In this document: in pieces, positions 1 to 7,208 of the stretch
How positions within the stretch are numbered: the first letter of the stretch is position 1
Layout of the letters: every line of letters begins with the position of its first letter
Assembly (NCBI RefSeq): GCF_000612505.1
Contig: NZ_CP004078.1
Span: 3,821,252-3,885,251 of the forward strand
DNA from: Paenibacillus sabinae T27
GTDB taxonomy: Bacteria; Bacillota; Bacilli; Paenibacillales; Paenibacillaceae
Direction: 5' to 3'
Length of the DNA stretch: 64,000 bases
Program-made: the position numbers and the translations under genes
Notes under the pieces: model-generated
The model's database searches: none
Told to the model about the DNA's origin: nothing
Seen by the model: the letters and a program-made list of their open reading frames with translations, nothing else

Positions 1-613
1 CCGGACCCATCACATCATACAGGGCGTCATACAGCGGCCGAAGATACGGGTCTACCTTCTCCTGCAGATCTCCCGGCAAAAAGCCAAGGCTTTCCCCGGC
101 TTCCACAGCCGGACGAGTCAGAATGATGCGTTTGACCGAGCCTTCCTTCAAGGCTGCTACCGCCAGCACGACAGCCAGGTACGTTTTCCCTGTTCCTGCC
201 GGGCCGATGCCGAATACGATATCCCGTTTCTTGATCGTTGTTACATAATGCTTCTGTCCGATCGTCTTGACCCGGATCGGTTTGCCGCGGAATGTCGTGG
301 TGATTTCGCCCTTGAACAGATCCAGCAGCTGATCGGCGCGGAAATCCTTGGCCAGCTCTACGGCATACTGCACGTCCCGCTCACTCAGAATATAACCGTT
401 TCGGACAAGGGAGAGCAGCGACTGAAACAACTGCGCCAGCATGTCCACTTCCCTTTCCCCGCCGTGCACCGTCAACTCGGCTTCGCGCGAGTCGATACGG
501 GCAGGAATTTCTCTTTCGATCAGCTTTAAAAATCCGTCCTGCGGACCGAAAAGCGCCAGCGCTTCTCCCGCATTTTGCAAAGATATGCTTATGCTTGCAG
601 TCTTGTCTGACAA
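1..613 (-). CDS. phoH: PhoH family ATPase, 5' part (C-terminus beyond the window)
   Basis: The minus strand reads 204 codons of a PhoH-like P-loop ATPase before the window edge. The family is usually a little over 300 residues, so roughly the last third is missing. The Walker A motif GPAGTGKT is at residues 137-144, followed by a typical PhoH stretch containing TRPAVEAGE and LGFLPGD. I chose a TTG start at 613 because a GGAG/GAGG ribosome site lies just upstream and the N-terminus then reads LSDKTASISI. An ATG at 623 is in another frame. The start lies 6 nt after the yqfD stop, so yqfC-yqfD-phoH look like one operon, the order seen in Bacillus. PhoH proteins are cytoplasmic ATPases linked to RNA metabolism; the exact role is not visible here. 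Confidence 0.9.
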   Translation of the reverse strand, partial: MSDKTASISISLQNAGEALALFGPQDGFLKLIEREIPARIDSREAELTVHGGEREVDMLAQLFQSLLSLVRNGYILSERDVQYAVELAKDFRADQLLDLFKGEITTTFRGKPIRVKTIGQKHYVTTIKKRDIVFGIGPAGTGKTYLAVVLAVAALKEGSVKRIILTRPAVEAGESLGFLPGDLQEKVDPYLRPLYDALYDVMGP

Positions 614-619
614 ATAGCC

Positions 620-1810
620 TCATTCTCCTCGGTTATATACTATCGGAAGCTCTTCCGTAATTCTTTCTTCGACTTCAAAAAGCACTTTCATATAAACTTT
701 ACCATTCTCTTTCTTCTCATGCAAAATTTTTTGGCTTTTAATGACACTGTCGCTGCCGTAACGGGCTGCAATATCGGCCGCCGCGCGGGCCAGCCCTTCC
801 TTCTTCGCCGCTTCCGGCGTTACCGTTTCCCGGGTCTCCTTGACTTCCATTTCTTTCTCTGTCATCCAGCCAAACGGCAGCCGGGTACCCCGCCAGGTCA
901 GCGGATCAAGCTCGGTCAGCGTGCGGGACGCCGTAAAGGACGATTTGCCGTAACCCCATAGCTGCACCGCCCAGCTGCCGAGAACGAGATAGGTACTGTC
1001 CTTGCGCTCCCCGGTATAGGCGGTATGTTTTTTTTCCAGCGGAACCTCGATATTGTACTCATGCCATACCAGTCCCTTGACTTCTCCTTTGGCAACGACC
1101 GCCTGCATGTTAGCCTCATCGCCGATGATCCCGGAAATGAGAATTTCTCCTTTTTTCACTCTCGCGTTGCGCTGAACCACGGGCCTGCCCTGTTCGGCGT
1201 AAATGTCGGTAATGACCGCATCGGTGCGGCTGATGAGATGGCGGGGACTGTTCAGCGGCTTGGCCTCGGGGAGCTTAGCTTCGACAATCTGGATTTTGAC
1301 GAACGTGCCGTTCCGCTCGATACCGATCCATGATACTCCCGGTAGCCGGGCCGCCAGGTGCTTGGAAAGCTTGTCCGGTGAATCCATGCGCCAAATCCAC
1401 TGATACGGATAAATCCCTTCCTTCCGGGCGGCATCCAGCACATCCTCCGACGCAAGGCGGTCATTCCCCTCCACACGAACGGTCCAGACCAGAGAGCTCA
1501 GCATGACGAGAACAATACCGAACAGCAGCAGGCCCGTGGCAAAAAACTTCCGTTTCCACAGCCTCGCCGCCACGAACGGCAGTCCGATCCGCCCCGTGAT
1601 ATGCATCCTGCAGCCTGTCTGCTTCAGCAGCGGCCGGAGAGCGTAAAAATCGTCCAGCAGCAGCCGGAGACTGACTCCTTTTCCGGTCGCTTTTACATTC
1701 CAGATGACAATCCCCGCTTCGGTGACGGCATTGATAAACCCTTCGGTCCGATCGCCAGTAATATGCAGCTCTACAGCCCCCCGAAGCCATGACAGTGGCG
1801 GCTCCTTCAT
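620..1810 (-). CDS. yqfD: Sporulation protein YqfD
   Basis: The 396-residue protein matches the YqfD family, a membrane protein made during sporulation. The N-terminal ~85 residues are soluble. One strong membrane segment follows (about residues 91-110, TGLLLFGIVLVMLSSLVW). The long C-terminal part is probably extracytoplasmic and contains the YqfD-type stretches GVSWIGIERNGT and AVVAKGEVKG. The ATG overlaps the yqfC stop in an ATGA arrangement and has the ribosome site GGGGAGAAGCG upstream, so translation is coupled. In Bacillus the family is expressed in the mother cell under sigma-E. A sigma-E-like promoter precedes yqfC here. The biochemical function is unknown. Confidence 0.9.
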   Translation of the reverse strand: MKEPPLSWLRGAVELHITGDRTEGFINAVTEAGIVIWNVKATGKGVSLRLLLDDFYALRPLLKQTGCRMHITGRIGLPFVAARLWKRKFFATGLLLFGIVLVMLSSLVWTVRVEGNDRLASEDVLDAARKEGIYPYQWIWRMDSPDKLSKHLAARLPGVSWIGIERNGTFVKIQIVEAKLPEAKPLNSPRHLISRTDAVITDIYAEQGRPVVQRNARVKKGEILISGIIGDEANMQAVVAKGEVKGLVWHEYNIEVPLEKKHTAYTGERKDSTYLVLGSWAVQLWGYGKSSFTASRTLTELDPLTWRGTRLPFGWMTEKEMEVKETRETVTPEAAKKEGLARAAADIAARYGSDSVIKSQKILHEKKENGKVYMKVLFEVEERITEELPIVYNRGE

Positions 1811-2100
1811 CGCTTCTCCCCGCTTTCCTTATATCTGATTTCCCCGATCACGCCCTCCACCGCCAGCTCTCTTCCCAGAATGGAAGTAATGACAAGCCCT
1901 TCTCCAGCGATTTCCAGCGATCCCTTGGCAAGCTTAATCGTGAGCTGTCCGGGGGAAAAATTAAGTACGCCTTTGTGATTCTCTATTACCATTTCCTTAT
2001 TACCGATGAGGGTGATCCGGGGCATGTCGCTTAGCAGGTCCTGCGGCAAATCCAGCATCCCGTTTGTCCATCCCCGCAGACTGCGGCCAATCCGGGTCAT
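1807..2100 (-). CDS. yqfC: Sporulation protein YqfC
   Basis: This 97-residue cytoplasmic protein matches YqfC, the partner gene of yqfD in sporulating Firmicutes. The YqfC-like core runs from DLPQDLLSDMPRITLIGN to the end. It is the first gene of a tight set yqfC-yqfD-phoH: its TGA overlaps the yqfD ATG by one base. The start has a GGAAGGGGG ribosome site. About 30-60 bp upstream is a sequence resembling a sigma-E promoter, which agrees with the family's known mother-cell expression. No enzymatic motif is visible. Confidence 0.88.
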   Translation of the reverse strand: MTRIGRSLRGWTNGMLDLPQDLLSDMPRITLIGNKEMVIENHKGVLNFSPGQLTIKLAKGSLEIAGEGLVITSILGRELAVEGVIGEIRYKESGEKR

Positions 2101-2130
2101 ATGTAGACGCTCCCCCTTCCTGTACTGTAC

Positions 2131-2160
2131 ACCTTATGCGTGAGGAAGCCGTTTTATGAA
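2131..2160 (-). promoter_or_regulatory. Candidate sigma-E promoter of yqfC-yqfD
   Basis: On the minus strand, TTCATAAA is followed after 14 nt by CATAAGGT. This resembles the Bacillus sigma-E pattern (-35 like KCATATT, -10 like CATACANT, 13-15 nt spacing). It sits 30 bp upstream of yqfC, a gene of the sigma-E regulon in Bacillus. The match is imperfect, so this is a supported guess. The rest of 2101-2352 shows nothing else recognisable. Confidence 0.45.
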
Positions 2161-2352
2161 AGCCGGTAGGATTGAAATCGCCTGTAAGAAGTCCGGTAAA
2201 AAAAAGAAAAACGGGCGATCTCCGCAACCGGAACCGGCCATCCTTTGAGAGATGGAAGATTCATAAGCTGCGGACGAAACACCCGTTTAAAGACAGATTC
2301 GTTCTTATTCGATTGAGATTAAAAGACGCGGCAAGGCGAGAGCTCGCTGCGC

Positions 2353-2949
2353 TCACGGCCGGCGGGAATTCATGGATCTGCGAGAGCGCGGAGGGCCGAG
2401 TATTTCGGCCCAAACGAGCCCGCTGCGCGGATCGCCGTCCAGAGACGGCAGCTTGCTAGCGGATGCAGCCGAAGCGCTGCGGGCTGATGAATCTTGCCCT
2501 ATCCCCCCGCTGTCCATATCACCGGATATCCGGTCCAGCGCGCGGTGTATGCGTTCCAGCTCGCGCCGCATGCGCTCCTGCCGGACCTCGACACCGTCCT
2601 CTTCCTCGGGCTGCTCCAGCGAAGCCCCTTCGCCCGTCTCGTAATCCGGTGTGGGGAAGAGGGCGGGCTCGGGGAACGCCGGCGCCATGCCGGGTTCGCG
2701 GCCTTCATCCGTCCGTTCAGCCTGCTGTGCTGAAGGAACAGGGACGGGGAAGCCGCTGCCCTGCGATTCCGCCTTCCCGCCCCTATCGGGCAGACCGGAC
2801 CCTTGGCGGCGCAGCGGCCCCTCACCCGGGCCGCTGCCAAACGGCGGCATTGCGCCCCGCGGCCCTTTTCTGTTTTTATTTTTACTCGTCTTGTTGAACT
2901 GGGACACTAACGCAAAAATAATGACCGCAATGACATAGATCCAGCTCAT
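2353..2949 (-). CDS. Membrane-anchored, largely disordered hypothetical protein
   Basis: The 198-residue product has one N-terminal membrane segment (residues 2-16, SWIYVIAVIIFALVS). A basic stretch KTSKNKNRKGPRG follows, then ~130 residues rich in Gly, Pro, Glu and Ser, and a short ordered-looking C-terminus containing GLVWAEILGPPRSRR. It occupies the position of yqfB in Bacillus (floA-yqfB-yqfC) but does not resemble it. The ATG has GATGAGG upstream and lies 31 bp after floA, so it is probably co-transcribed with nfeD-floA. I cannot assign a function. The terminal WAEILGPPR motif looks like a conserved docking peptide, which is inference. Confidence 0.65.
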   Translation of the reverse strand: MSWIYVIAVIIFALVSQFNKTSKNKNRKGPRGAMPPFGSGPGEGPLRRQGSGLPDRGGKAESQGSGFPVPVPSAQQAERTDEGREPGMAPAFPEPALFPTPDYETGEGASLEQPEEEDGVEVRQERMRRELERIHRALDRISGDMDSGGIGQDSSARSASAASASKLPSLDGDPRSGLVWAEILGPPRSRRSMNSRRP

Positions 2950-2980
2950 GGGGCCTCATCTCCCCTGCTTGTTGTGTTCA

Positions 2981-3979
2981 TTATTTACCGCTCTTGGAAC
3001 CGTCGTTATCCTGATCGCCCATTTTGCCTATCGAACCGCGCATCTGCGTGTCGGCTTCGATGTTTTTCAGATTCATATAATCCATGACGCCGATCTGGCC
3101 TGCTCGCAGCGCTTCGGCCATAGCCAGCGGCACCTTTGATTCGGATTCGACGACCAGGGCTTTCATCTCGACGACGCGGGCCTTCATTTCCTGCTCCTGC
3201 GCTACAGCCATAGCCCGGCGCTCCTCGGCCTTGGCCTGAGCGATCCGCTTGTCAGCTTCAGCTTGTTCCGTCTGCAGATAGGCGCCGATATTCTTGCCTA
3301 CATCCACATCGGCGATATCGATGGACAGAATTTCAAACGCCGTCCCGGCATCGAGCCCTTTCTGGAGCACAGTGCGGGAAATCGAGTCCGGATTCTCCAG
3401 AACGTCTTTGTGCGAATTACTTGAACCTACTGTCGTTACAATCCCTTCGCCGACGCGGGCGATGATCGTTTCCTCGCCGGCGCCGCCGACGAGCCGGTCG
3501 ATATTGGCGCGGACGGTAACGCGCGCCTTAACCTTAACTTCGATCCCGTCGCGGGCAACCGCCGCCACGGTAGGCGTCTCGATGACACGCGGGTTAACGC
3601 TCATCTGAACGGCCTGGAGCACATCGCGTCCGGCCAGATCAATGGCGGCCGCCCGGGTAAATTCCAACGGAATATCCGCTCTTTGCGCAGCGATCAGCGC
3701 GTTGACAACGCGGTCGACGTTGCCCCCCGCGAGGTAATGGCTCTCCAACTGGTTAATATTGAGGCCAAGACCCGCCTTGGTCGCTTTAATCAAAGGATTA
3801 ACGATCCGGCTTGGCGTGACGCGGCGAAGCCGCATGGCGACCAGCGTAATGATGCTGATTCGGACGCCGGAGGCCAAAGCCGAAATCCACAGCATGACCG
3901 GAAAGAAGCTGAGAAAGACGCTTAAGACAATAATCACTACGACTGCGATCAGCAAGACGGTTATTAGGGATGCTTCCAT
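2981..3979 (-). CDS. floA: Flotillin-like protein FloA
   Basis: The 332-residue protein matches FloA (YqfA), a bacterial flotillin of functional membrane microdomains. A long hydrophobic N-terminus (residues 5-45) is followed by the SPFH/band-7 domain with [20 protein letters not shown]. After it comes the Ala/Glu-rich coiled coil around residues 235-275 ([20 protein letters not shown]). Length and sequence are normal for the family. It lies 63 bp after nfeD, the conserved gene pair, and shares the sigma-W-type promoter upstream of nfeD. In Bacillus the homologous operon responds to cell-envelope stress through sigma-W. Confidence 0.95.
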   Translation of the reverse strand: MEASLITVLLIAVVVIIVLSVFLSFFPVMLWISALASGVRISIITLVAMRLRRVTPSRIVNPLIKATKAGLGLNINQLESHYLAGGNVDRVVNALIAAQRADIPLEFTRAAAIDLAGRDVLQAVQMSVNPRVIETPTVAAVARDGIEVKVKARVTVRANIDRLVGGAGEETIIARVGEGIVTTVGSSNSHKDVLENPDSISRTVLQKGLDAGTAFEILSIDIADVDVGKNIGAYLQTEQAEADKRIAQAKAEERRAMAVAQEQEMKARVVEMKALVVESESKVPLAMAEALRAGQIGVMDYMNLKNIEADTQMRGSIGKMGDQDNDGSKSGK

Positions 3980-4042
3980 TTGTACATCTGCCCTTTCTGC
4001 CTGACAAATTTGGATAATGACAACACACTTCCATAGTTTACC

Positions 4043-5428
4043 TTATTCCTGCGTTTCCTTCACTACAATCCTGCCGCCTTCCACCTTGACGACGATAACG
4101 GGCGTATTCACACCGATAAATCCGCCCTCGGTGACCACATCCAGACGCTGCTCCGCAATAAGCGCCGTGCCCGATGGGCGAAGCGGCGTAATGCTGATAC
4201 CTCTCTGGCCTAACAGCTCCGGCTTCTCGGACGCAGGAATGAATCCTGCTTCCTTGCTAAGACTGTCGCTGAGAATGAACCGATTCCAGATCCCCCGCTC
4301 CTTGAATGCGATCACGAAGCAAATAATGACGACCAGGGCAGCCGCAAAAGCAATGCCCAGACTGAACAGCGCATGCGTAAAGCTGTAAGCCGCCCGCACT
4401 ACGCCCGCGATCAGACTGACGGAACCCAGGACGCCCAGAATGCCGAAGCTTGGCACGAACAGCTCCAGCACCATCAGGACGAGACCGACGATAAATAGCA
4501 GCCATGTCTCTGCTCCAGCAAAGCCAGCCACATAATTCCCGAAGAAATACAGCACAAAAGCCAACGTCCCCACGATGCCCGGAACCCCGAAGCCGGGAAC
4601 GAGCAACTCGATCACCACTCCTGCGATTCCGATGAACAGCAGAATGGTCATAACCGCAGGATGGGTCAGAAATTGCGACAGCTTCTCTGCGCCGGTATGC
4701 TGCACACGAAAAACATCATCGGTCGAATAGCCCAGCCAGGCCGCCGCCTCCTCCGGCGTATTCCGCGTGGCATCGGAATAGCCCGCTTTCAGCGCTCCTT
4801 CGCTGGTCAGAGCGATAATCTCGCCCTTGCTTTTATTAACGCCGAGCTCAGGCTTGTCGACGACCAGATTAATGTCCGTCATTCCGGCCGCGATATCCGG
4901 ATCGCGCCCGTTCAGCGCCGCCGCCCCTGCCATTTTTGATTTCCAGAACGACACCAGCTTGGCGTCATCAACCTTTTTGCCGTTACTGTCGACAAGCGAA
5001 GCCGAACCAATCATGCTCCCGGGCTTCATTACAATCTTCTTCGCGTTTAGCGCGATATAGCTTCCGGCAGAAGCCGCGTCTCCTTTGATAAAGGCAAGCG
5101 TCGGGATTTTGCTCTCCCTTACCATGCTCCCGATTTGCTCCGCGCTGTCCACCCGTCCGCCCGGCGTGTCGATCTCCAGCACGATCAGCGAAGCGCCGTA
5201 TTTCCCCGCTTCCTCGAAGCCCCGCTTTAAGAAGCTCTCCAGCCCCCGCTCGATGGCCTGGTCCACTGGCAGAATAAATACCGGACCCTTTTGCGGTCCG
5301 CTTCCTGCAGGCGGCGAGCCCGGGCTGCCGGCGGCCAAAGCCGCTCCAAGCGGTACGAACAGGAGCAGAAACAGAGCGCAAACGGTCAGCGTTATTTTCC
5401 GCAACCCCGTCACAGTCTTTCCCTCCAA
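4043..5428 (-). CDS. nfeD: NfeD-family membrane serine protease (long form)
   Basis: This 461-residue protein has the long NfeD architecture. It starts with a signal or first membrane segment (residues 11-33). A ClpP/SppA-like protease domain follows (about 47-230) with the motif GDAASAGSYIA around Ser120 and a likely Lys partner at 163 or 165. Four to five membrane helices span about 255-375, and a C-terminal OB-fold NfeD domain covers about 395-461 and ends in VIVVKVEGGRIVVKE. Long NfeD proteins are the operon partners of flotillins, as here with floA. The start ATG has TTGGAGGGAAAGAC-type context nearby. The gene follows a sigma-W-type promoter, so membrane-stress expression is likely. Confidence 0.92.
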   Translation of the reverse strand: MEGKTVTGLRKITLTVCALFLLLFVPLGAALAAGSPGSPPAGSGPQKGPVFILPVDQAIERGLESFLKRGFEEAGKYGASLIVLEIDTPGGRVDSAEQIGSMVRESKIPTLAFIKGDAASAGSYIALNAKKIVMKPGSMIGSASLVDSNGKKVDDAKLVSFWKSKMAGAAALNGRDPDIAAGMTDINLVVDKPELGVNKSKGEIIALTSEGALKAGYSDATRNTPEEAAAWLGYSTDDVFRVQHTGAEKLSQFLTHPAVMTILLFIGIAGVVIELLVPGFGVPGIVGTLAFVLYFFGNYVAGFAGAETWLLFIVGLVLMVLELFVPSFGILGVLGSVSLIAGVVRAAYSFTHALFSLGIAFAAALVVIICFVIAFKERGIWNRFILSDSLSKEAGFIPASEKPELLGQRGISITPLRPSGTALIAEQRLDVVTEGGFIGVNTPVIVVKVEGGRIVVKETQE

Positions 5429-5487
5429 TCTACTTCATTTAGTTTCGATCATTTTTCCGGATAATATAATTGGCGGATATAATTAAT

Positions 5488-5513
5488 TACGGGATAAACG
5501 GATCGGCGTTTCA
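5488..5513 (-). promoter_or_regulatory. Sigma-W-type ECF promoter of nfeD-floA
   Basis: The minus strand carries TGAAAC (5508-5513) and, after exactly 16 nt, CGTA (5488-5491). This is the consensus of Bacillus sigma-W promoters, TGAAAC-N16-CGTA. It lies about 60 bp upstream of the nfeD start. The orthologous yqeZ-yqfA operon of B. subtilis is a known sigma-W target. A sigma-W-like factor is encoded at 53515-54063 in this window. Confidence 0.85.
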
Positions 5514-5587
5514 CCGAACATCCTGCAGAGCCTCGCGTCCCCTTATCCGGCTTCACCGCAGATATTCACCGCAGATAAAATGCTGAT

Positions 5588-5621
5588 AAAAAAGAAAAAC
5601 ACCCCTAATACAGGGGTGTTT
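5588..5621 (-). terminator. Rho-independent terminator after yqeY
   Basis: A perfect 10-bp stem (5597-5606 with 5612-5621) and 5-nt loop are followed on the minus strand by a T-rich tail. It ends rpsU-yqeY 10 bp after yqeY and separates it from the nfeD promoter. Confidence 0.93.
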
Positions 5622-5630
5622 TACCTTATA

Positions 5631-6074
5631 TTATTGCAGAAATTTCAGAACCGCCTGGTTCACGAGTTTACCATCAGCGCGGCCTTTGACTTTCGGCATC
5701 AGCGCGCTCATCACCTTACCCATTTCACTTTTCGAAGAAGCACCGGTTTCCTGGATGGTCTGCTGTACAATAACCTGAATTTCTTCTTCAGAAAGCTGTT
5801 CGGGAAGATATTCCTGAATAATCTCGATTTCTGCTTTATTCGTGGCAGCAAGCTCGTCACGACCCGCTTTTTCAAATTCTTGGAGGGCATCTTTGCGCTG
5901 TTTGATCTCACGACTAAGGATATCAAGCACTTCGTTGTCGTCTAATGCTCTTTTCAAATCTATCTCAAGATTCTTTATCGTCGAACGAACCATTCGAATC
6001 GTGGAGAGTTTGAACTTGTCCTTACTCTTCATCGCCTGCTTCATATCTTCGTTCAATCGTTCGCTAAGATTCAT
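5631..6074 (-). CDS. yqeY: GatB/YqeY domain protein
   Basis: The 147-residue protein is a complete YqeY-type protein. The N-terminal helical part starts MNLSERLNEDMKQAMKSKDK, and the C-terminal GatB/YqeY domain includes YLPEQLSEEEI and GKVMSALMPKVKGRADG. The domain is the tRNA-binding tail module of the GatB subunit of tRNA amidotransferases. Free-standing YqeY has no settled function, though a role near translation is assumed. It follows rpsU by 15 bp, the usual arrangement, and ends at a strong terminator, so both genes are read from the rpsU promoter. Confidence 0.93.
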   Translation of the reverse strand: MNLSERLNEDMKQAMKSKDKFKLSTIRMVRSTIKNLEIDLKRALDDNEVLDILSREIKQRKDALQEFEKAGRDELAATNKAEIEIIQEYLPEQLSEEEIQVIVQQTIQETGASSKSEMGKVMSALMPKVKGRADGKLVNQAVLKFLQ

Positions 6075-6089
6075 GCTTGGGTAATCCTC

Positions 6090-6263
6090 CTAAAACTTTC
6101 TCTTACGAGCAGCCTCGGACTTTTTCTTGCGCTTAACGCTTGGCTTTTCATAATGCTTGCGTTTCTTCACCTCAGCCAAGACGCCATCTTTAGCGATGGA
6201 ACGTTTAAAGCGACGAAGTGCAGCATCAATTGTCTCGTTTTTGCGAACTTTCGTTTCAGACAC
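6090..6263 (-). CDS. rpsU: 30S ribosomal protein S21
   Basis: This 57-residue basic protein reads [20 protein letters not shown] and ends SEAARKRKF, a standard bS21. I chose the GTG start at 6263 because GGAGGG lies 7 nt upstream and it gives the family's exact N-terminus. A longer reading from 6323 adds 20 unrelated residues. A near-consensus sigma-A promoter lies 60 bp upstream and the gene is followed by yqeY. Confidence 0.97.
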   Translation of the reverse strand: MSETKVRKNETIDAALRRFKRSIAKDGVLAEVKKRKHYEKPSVKRKKKSEAARKRKF

Positions 6264-6321
6264 CAGTTTTCCCTCCCTCCGACCAGACCGTCCAAGAGCA
6301 TAACACGGTTCATCAAATTTC

Positions 6322-6351
6322 ATTATAGGTCAAACCAAAATAGGGTGTCAA
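6322..6351 (-). promoter_or_regulatory. Sigma-A promoter of rpsU-yqeY
   Basis: Minus-strand TTGACA (6346-6351), an 18-nt spacer and TATAAT (6322-6327) give consensus hexamers. It lies between the HIT gene and rpsU. Confidence 0.9.
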
Positions 6352-6402
6352 CCTTCACGTCCATACTTTTTTCGCGAAATGCCCAAGATTGCCGATTGCC
6401 TG

Positions 6403-6762
6403 TTAAGCGTGGGAGTCCGAATTGCCCGTCAGCGCACCTAATTTCGCTCCCCCGACCAGGTGATAGTGCAGATGCGGAACCGCTTGTCCGCTGTCCGGAC
6501 CGCAGTTGTTGATCAGACGGTACCCGGTTTCGGCAATGCCCAATTCTTTGGCGATCTGCTGCGCTACGCTATGCATTTCTCCGATCAGCGGCAAATCCTC
6601 CGGGGCCACCTCGTTCATGGACGGAATCGGTTTCTTGGGGATAATCAGCACATGCACAGGCGCGGCCGGCGCGATATCGTAAAATGCCAGAATCCGTTCA
6701 TTCTCAAATACTTTGTTGCAAGGGATACTTCCCTCAATAATTTTGCTAAAAATCGTTTCCAT
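6403..6762 (-). CDS. HIT family nucleotide-binding protein (Hit/HinT-like)
   Basis: The 119-residue protein is a histidine-triad hydrolase of the HinT branch. It begins METIFSKIIEGSIPCNKVFE and carries the catalytic HLHYHLVGG motif near the C-terminus. HinT proteins hydrolyse adenosine phosphoramidates and aminoacyl-AMP. I start at 6762, where GGAGG is 9-10 nt upstream. A longer in-frame reading to 6882 adds 40 unrelated residues. It is the first coding gene after the small-RNA unit at 7034-7145. An inverted repeat CTGTATC/GATACAG at 6984-6998 may be an operator upstream of it. Confidence 0.93.
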   Translation of the reverse strand: METIFSKIIEGSIPCNKVFENERILAFYDIAPAAPVHVLIIPKKPIPSMNEVAPEDLPLIGEMHSVAQQIAKELGIAETGYRLINNCGPDSGQAVPHLHYHLVGGAKLGALTGNSDSHA

Positions 6763-6983
6763 ACCGCAGCTTCCTCCTAAAGGATAATTGAAGCGCCCTT
6801 TCCCGCTCAGGTTTGGGCCGTCCCTGACGAATCGGTCTTTCAGATCGCCGCAAAAAAATACCGCGGACGCGTCCGTCGTCACTATTCATTTATCATACAG
6901 GAATTTGTGTTTTTTCGAAAGCGAAGCGAAAAAGAACAGATATACAGCGCCCGTACTAACGACGTAATACATTTCTGCCCATA

Positions 6984-6998
6984 CTGTATCAGATACAG
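6984..6998. promoter_or_regulatory. Short palindrome upstream of the HIT gene
   Basis: CTGTATCAGATACAG is a 7-bp inverted repeat with a 1-nt centre. On the minus strand TTGAAA lies about 16 nt upstream of GATACA inside it, so it could be an operator over a promoter. Both readings are tentative. Confidence 0.3.
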
Positions 6999-7033
6999 CG
7001 AAACTAAATTTCAATATATCCCGGAAAAAGGGC

Positions 7034-7145
7034 AAAAAAAAGAAACACCCTTCACAGCTGATAAAGCTGATTCGGCGGCGGACGTATGAAAAGGAAGTAT
7101 TTCCCTGTCATACGTCCACCGAGGTGTTTCAAATGATGTCGGCTT
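7034..7145 (-). ncRNA. Candidate structured small RNA with intrinsic terminator
   Basis: Between sbcC and the HIT gene the minus strand can form a compact three-way junction. P1 pairs 7123-7130 (GAAACACC) with 7042-7049 (GGTGTTTC). P2 is a 14-bp stem pairing 7108-7121 with 7076-7089 (one G-U), capped by a GGAA/TTCC hairpin. P3 pairs 7065-7069 with 7055-7059. Eight Ts (7034-7041) directly follow P1, so the closing stem is also the terminator. An extended -10 box lies at 7152-7160. The predicted transcript is about 110 nt and has no convincing ORF. I do not recognise the family; it could be a trans-acting sRNA or a leader for the HIT gene 270 bp downstream. Confidence 0.6.
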
Positions 7146-7151
7146 AGCTGT

Positions 7152-7202
7152 ATTATAACAGGGGGGTAACACTGTCTCTGTGACAGTTATCACAACCCCC
7201 TG
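7152..7202 (-). promoter_or_regulatory. Extended -10 promoter and operator-like inverted repeat for the small RNA
   Basis: Minus-strand TGTTATAAT (7152-7160) is an extended -10 element. It is covered upstream by a large imperfect inverted repeat (7159-7202) whose core is ACTGTC (7171-7176), 5 nt, then GACAGT (7182-7187). The repeat lies where the -35 box would be, which suggests an operator. On the plus strand the same hairpin is followed by T-runs, but no plus-strand gene ends there. Confidence 0.5.
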
Positions 7203-7208
7203 CCCTTT

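Noticed and set aside
2000..2227. 75-codon minus-strand frame overlapping yqfC
   Set aside because: It runs out of frame through yqfC and has no ribosome site; the gap 2101-2352 holds no convincing gene.
7159..7202. Hairpin read as a plus-strand terminator (T-runs follow it)
   Set aside because: No plus-strand gene ends there. The plus-strand frame at 6907-7089 has no ribosome site or family match.
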